Assembly (NCBI GenBank): GCA_028702015.1
Contig: JAQVPO010000046.1
Span: 1 to 8,567, forward strand
Length of the DNA: 8,567 bases
Direction of reading: 5' to 3'
Origin: Synergistaceae bacterium
GTDB taxonomy: Bacteria; Synergistota; Synergistia; Synergistales; Synergistaceae
The translations under genes were made by a program, and so were the position numbers. The number at the start of each line of letters is the position of its first letter. Position 1 is the stretch's first letter. Below, in pieces: positions 6,034-8,567 of the stretch. The notes beneath the pieces are model-generated. The model saw only the letters and a list, made by a program, of their open reading frames with translations, did no database searches and was not told the DNA's origin.

Positions 6034-6544
6034 ACCGTCCGATCAAGGACCTCTTTTCAAGAGAGTAGAGTACTGCTGCTCCGATAGCCGCGCCTGGCAC
6101 ACTGCTTATGAGAAAAGATGCAGCAAAGAAGGCAAAGCTTGCGGATACTCCTGTCAGAGGTGTCACGACTGCAGCGCTTACCCATGCGCCGATTATCCCT
6201 GTCCCGATGGGCTCTGCTATGGCTGAAAAAATTTTATTTCTGCCTTGCAGGAAGCGTCCTGCGATGCCTACCAGGAGTGCCCCGAACATGCTTCCCGGAA
6301 ATGCGAAAAGACTGCCTGTCCCCATGATGTTTCGTATTAAACTTGTCGTGAAAGCCGCTCCGACGGCCCAGAGGGGGCCCAGGAGAACTCCGGCAATAAC
6401 ATTTATAGAATGCTGGAAAGGGAAACATCTTGCAGGTCCTGCAGGTATGGAGACAAAAGAGAGTGCCACTCCCGCCCCTGCCAGAAGCCCTGCTGCAAGA
6501 GCCTTTTTGAAAAAGATTTTTTTAAATATCAGGTTTTTATCCAT
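6017..6544 (-). CDS. thiW: ThiW, predicted thiazole-uptake S component (ECF-type transporter)
   Basis: This is an integral membrane substrate-binding subunit thought to bring in the thiazole precursor of thiamine, with energy supplied by a shared ECF module encoded elsewhere. From the preferred start the product has 175 residues and is very hydrophobic. Family signatures are SIPAGPARCFPFQHSINVIA (32-51), GVLLGPLWAVGAAFTTSLIR (52-71) and AFPGSMFGALLVGI (81-94). I infer about five or six membrane segments. The start at 6544 is chosen because AGAGGTG on the minus strand (6557-6551) ends 6 bases before the ATG and because homologues begin near here. The frame stays open for 39 more codons to an ATG at 6661 with no ribosome binding site. 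The gene is divergent from thiamine pyrophosphokinase and convergent with coaE, overlapping its 3' end by 17 bp. The substrate assignment comes from family knowledge. Confidence 0.85.
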   Translation of the reverse strand: MDKNLIFKKIFFKKALAAGLLAGAGVALSFVSIPAGPARCFPFQHSINVIAGVLLGPLWAVGAAFTTSLIRNIMGTGSLFAFPGSMFGALLVGIAGRFLQGRNKIFSAIAEPIGTGIIGAWVSAAVVTPLTGVSASFAFFAASFLISSVPGAAIGAAVLYSLEKRSLIGRFRNLI

Positions 6545-6550
6545 TTTAAG

Positions 6551-6557
6551 CACCTCT
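6551..6557 (-). promoter_or_regulatory. Ribosome binding site deciding the thiW start
   Basis: The minus strand reads AGAGGTG, 6 bases ahead of the ATG at 6544-6542. The other in-frame ATG, at 6661, has no comparable site within 20 bases. Confidence 0.7.
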
Positions 6558-6639
6558 GAAGCATAGCTTAACCTTTTTGCCCGGCGTATCGCTCTGGCGC
6601 AGAGTTCAGGAACTGCGGCAGACTCAGGCAGATCAGCAC

Positions 6640-6648
6640 ATTCTATCA
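6640..6648 (-). promoter_or_regulatory. Possible extended -10 promoter of thiW
   Basis: The minus strand reads TGATAGAAT, an extended -10 pattern (TGn plus TAGAAT, one base off TATAAT). No good -35 box is found 16-18 bases upstream. If used, the transcript would start near 6633 and leave a leader of about 90 bases, which would exclude the upstream ATG at 6661 as the start. Weak evidence. Confidence 0.3.
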
Positions 6649-6675
6649 GAGAGAAGGGCATAATGAAAGTATTTT

Positions 6676-6706
6676 TGGACAGCCTTTCTCCGAGTTAATG
6701 TATAAT
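6676..6706 (+). promoter_or_regulatory. Probable promoter of the thiamine pyrophosphokinase gene
   Basis: A perfect TATAAT lies at 6701-6706. The best -35 is TGGACA at 6676-6681, five of six bases, with a long 19-base spacer. Transcription would start near 6713, leaving a leader of only about 30 bases, too short for a riboswitch. Confidence 0.45.
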
Positions 6707-6743
6707 TGCCAGATAACCTGATTTTTTACAGGAGCTGTTTTTA

Positions 6744-7451
6744 TTGAAAGCAATAGTTCTTCCGGGTCTGACCATAGAGTCAGAGTGTGATCTTGAAATA
6801 ACCATGATGGTGCTTGGAGGCAGGAAACCCTCTGCCGACTGGATGAGATCTCTTGATTTTTACAGGAGCATGTGGGCGGTAGACAGCGGTGCAGACCCCT
6901 GTTTTGAATCAGGGATGCTGCCATGCAGATTTGTAGGGGATGCAGACAGTGCATCGACCGAAGCTTTGCAGTGGATCAAGGATAACGGAGTTGATATTTC
7001 GAGGTTCAAAAGAGATAAGGACCTTACGGATTTCCAAATTGCCCTTGACCTTCTCTCAAAAGAAAATAGCGGCAGAGAAAGGGCTCTTTTCATTACCGGA
7101 GGCTTTGCAGGCAGATTCGACCATCTGTGGGCCGCTGTAATATCCTTTCTCAGCTGTGCCAAAAACATCAGGCCGCTCGGGATGGCTGACCAGACAGAGG
7201 GAATTATCTTTCTGCATGGCCCGGAGAAGCTGAGAATGGATTTCAGGAAATTGCCTGGTGCTATTTCACTGATATCATTTACCTGCGAAAGCAGAGGAGT
7301 ATTTATAGATGGAGTCAGATGGCCCCTCGAAGATGTCGTCCTTAAGTACGGGGAGCCTTACAGTATAAGCAACAGGCTTGCAGGAGGCAGAGAGGCAAAA
7401 ATATCTGTGGGCCAGGGAACTGTTGGAGTATATTGGGTCTGGGATGCATGA
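6744..7451 (+). CDS. thiN: Thiamine pyrophosphokinase
   Basis: This enzyme transfers pyrophosphate from ATP to thiamine, giving the cofactor thiamine diphosphate in the cytoplasm. The 235-residue product shows the family signposts in order: MMVLGGRKPS (21-30), AVDSGAD (45-51; relatives usually have DGGA or similar), GDADS (65-69), KDLTDFQIAL (92-101), TGGFAGRFDH (118-127), GVRWPL (190-195) and YSISNRLAGG (206-215). The acidic GDADS and the KD-TD motif are the expected metal and nucleotide site. The start is a TTG, supported by AGGAG at 6730-6734, 9 bases upstream. The next ATG pair, at codon 21, has no ribosome binding site. The first 20 residues precede the usual start of the fold and are probably a short extension. 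The divergent thiW neighbour fits a thiamine-salvage pair. Confidence 0.88.
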   Translation: MKAIVLPGLTIESECDLEITMMVLGGRKPSADWMRSLDFYRSMWAVDSGADPCFESGMLPCRFVGDADSASTEALQWIKDNGVDISRFKRDKDLTDFQIALDLLSKENSGRERALFITGGFAGRFDHLWAAVISFLSCAKNIRPLGMADQTEGIIFLHGPEKLRMDFRKLPGAISLISFTCESRGVFIDGVRWPLEDVVLKYGEPYSISNRLAGGREAKISVGQGTVGVYWVWDA

Positions 7452-7541
7452 AGATATGAGCAATTTATGTGACGGAGCTTTTTGTCAGTCATGATAAAAT
7501 ACTTTCTGTCAGATTTTTGATCGATAGGGATGTGGTCATAG
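7452..7541 (+). promoter_or_regulatory. Intergenic gap with a weak extended -10 candidate
   Basis: This 90-bp gap separates the pyrophosphokinase and the protease. TGATAAAAT at 7492-7500 fits an extended -10 element, but no fitting -35 was found. TGTCAG occurs twice, at 7483-7488 and 7507-7512. No stable terminator was found, so the protease gene may be reached by read-through as well as by this promoter. Confidence 0.3.
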
Positions 7542-8159
7542 GTGTTTTTTGGAGGCGGAAATATTACGGCGCGTTTAGCAGAACTTCTTCTCAGTCTGCC
7601 TGCAGTGCTTTGGGCAATAACTTTTCATGAATTTTGTCATGGCTACGCAGCCATGAAACTGGGAGATCCTACTGCGCAAAGAGATGGCAGGCTCAGCCTG
7701 AATCCCCTGCACCATCTTGATCCTATCGGAGCCCTTTGTCTCCTTCTTTTCAGGTTTGGCTGGGCTAAGCCCGTTCCTATCAATCCCGGGTACTTTAAAA
7801 ACCCGAGAAGGGATATGGTGATAGTGAGTCTTGCCGGAGCTGCAGGCAACATACTGACTGCGTTTGTATGCGCGCAGCTTGTTAAATTATTCCCTGCATT
7901 TTTTCAGACTTACGCAGCACAGCAGTTTATACTGATAATGATCTATATGAACGTAGGACTTGCGGCTTTCAACCTTCTGCCGATCCCTCCCCTCGACGGA
8001 TCACGCGTGCTTTATGTCATGCTCCCGTATAAATACATGAACATTTACTATACTCTGGAAAGATACGGCATGTTTGTAATAGTGGCGCTGATGATACTTG
8101 GGGTCATTCCTGTGCTGATGAGCCCTCTCATGAGGCTGATACTTAATATTATACTTTAG
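7542..8159 (+). CDS. Site-2-type membrane metalloprotease, family M50
   Basis: This is an intramembrane zinc protease of the small YwhC-like group; targets in this group are mostly unknown. The 205 residues contain the zinc motif HEFCH (29-33, His29, Glu30, His33) in the first membrane segment and the group-specific stretch KLGDPTAQRDGRLSLNP (39-55). The second zinc site is NLLPIPPLDGSRVL (144-157), with Asp152. Further membrane segments lie at about 92-115, 125-147 and 175-195. No PDZ or CBS domain is present. The most upstream start is the GTG at 7542, just after an in-frame stop, with only a distant AGGGA (7526-7530, 11 bases away). A much better GGAGG lies at 7551-7555 inside the gene, followed by no ordinary start codon. 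The start is therefore uncertain by about seven codons. Its stop overlaps the ribosome binding site of surE. Confidence 0.88.
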   Translation: MFFGGGNITARLAELLLSLPAVLWAITFHEFCHGYAAMKLGDPTAQRDGRLSLNPLHHLDPIGALCLLLFRFGWAKPVPINPGYFKNPRRDMVIVSLAGAAGNILTAFVCAQLVKLFPAFFQTYAAQQFILIMIYMNVGLAAFNLLPIPPLDGSRVLYVMLPYKYMNIYYTLERYGMFVIVALMILGVIPVLMSPLMRLILNIIL

Positions 8160-8171
8160 GTGGCAATAATG
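8158..8171 (+). promoter_or_regulatory. Ribosome binding site of surE overlapping the protease stop
   Basis: AGGTGG (8158-8163) shares its first two bases with the TAG stop of the protease gene and lies 5 bases before the surE ATG. Translation of the two genes is probably coupled on one transcript. Confidence 0.7.
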
Positions 8172-8567
8172 AAAATACTTCTCACAAACGACGACGGGGT
8201 CTACTCGCTTGGAATACAGACACTTGCTAAAAGACTCACCGAGGCAGGGCACGAGATACTCCTTGTCGCTCCCGACAGGGAAAGAAGCGGCTGCGGACAT
8301 GCAATGACTATGGACAGGCCTGTGCACATAAGGAACGTAAACAGGCTTTTCCTCTCTGCTGATTTTAGAGCCAGAACGTGCGATGGCACTCCTACGGACT
8401 GTGTAATAATGGCGATAGATGCTATGGGATTTAAGCCTGATATGGTTATATCAGGGATAAATCAGGGGCCTAATCTGGGTGATGATCTGACCTATTCCGG
8501 GACAGTCTGCGCAGCAATGGAAGGTATTATATTCGGATATCCTTCGATAGCTGTCTCTTTGGTAATG
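8169..8567 (+). CDS. surE: 5'/3'-nucleotidase SurE, N-terminal part (cut by window end)
   Basis: SurE is a cytoplasmic metal-dependent phosphatase that removes phosphate from nucleoside monophosphates and is linked to stationary-phase survival. The frame starts at an ATG and runs open for 133 codons to the last base, so the gene is incomplete here; full SurE proteins have about 250 residues. Visible active-site elements are TNDDG (6-10) with Asp8 and Asp9 for metal, APDRERSGCGHAMT (34-47) with Ser40, CDGTPTDCV (71-79), and SGINQGPNLGDDLTYSGTV (95-113) with Asn98. All expected metal ligands are present. It follows the protease gene by nine bases and is probably translated from the same message. 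Confidence 0.95.
   Translation, partial: MKILLTNDDGVYSLGIQTLAKRLTEAGHEILLVAPDRERSGCGHAMTMDRPVHIRNVNRLFLSADFRARTCDGTPTDCVIMAIDAMGFKPDMVISGINQGPNLGDDLTYSGTVCAAMEGIIFGYPSIAVSLVM

Noticed and set aside
6108..6566. 152-residue reading frame antisense to thiW
   Set aside because: It is a shadow of the thiW gene, low in complexity and without a start signal.
6545..6743. TPP riboswitch for thiW or the pyrophosphokinase
   Set aside because: GCTGATCTG and CTGAGT occur on the minus strand, but in the wrong order and without the flanking conserved bases. The plus-strand leader is too short.

Overview
The window is an ordinary housekeeping stretch of a bacterial chromosome. It holds nine protein genes (the last cut by the window end) and one repeat-rich intergenic island. 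The protein set, the thiamine-salvage pair, the strong AGGAGG-type ribosome binding sites, the frequent TTG/GTG starts and the heavy use of AGA/AGG/ATA codons fit an anaerobic bacterium. My best guess is the phylum Synergistota, but this is an impression from gene content and protein style and was not tested. I see no phage, plasmid, transposase, CRISPR or defence gene.

Layout from left to right. (1) A Cca-type tRNA nucleotidyltransferase (3-1178, +) resembles the E. coli enzyme but has lost the HD phosphohydrolase dyad. (2) A 284-bp gap between convergent genes holds a 121-bp palindromic two-hairpin element, flanked by spaced short repeats related to each other and to the last codons of cca. 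(3) A class I aminotransferase (1463-2626, -) is divergent from a long-form ribosome hibernation factor (2815-3357, +). Both have good sigma-70-like promoters in the 188-bp gap between them. (4) A textbook Rho-independent terminator follows hpf. (5) A UvrD/PcrA/Rep helicase (3507-5471, +) overlaps dephospho-CoA kinase coaE (5431-6033, +) by 41 bp. (6) coaE overlaps the convergent thiW (6017-6544, -) by 17 bp at the 3' ends. (7) thiW is divergent from a thiamine pyrophosphokinase gene (6744-7451, +). (8) A small M50 site-2-type membrane protease (7542-8159, +) is tightly coupled to surE (8169 to the window end, +).

How the genes work together. thiW (predicted thiazole-precursor uptake) and the pyrophosphokinase (thiamine to thiamine diphosphate) form a divergent thiamine-cofactor pair. 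I find no TPP riboswitch between them, although many thiW genes have one. uvrD-coaE and the protease-surE pair look co-transcribed on spacing grounds, without an obvious shared pathway. The hibernation factor has its own promoter and terminator, as expected for a stress-controlled single gene.

The least explained DNA is the nested inverted-repeat island at about 1158-1440. The remaining oddities are small ones: ambiguous starts, gene overlaps and missing domain parts. I do not see a new multi-gene system here.
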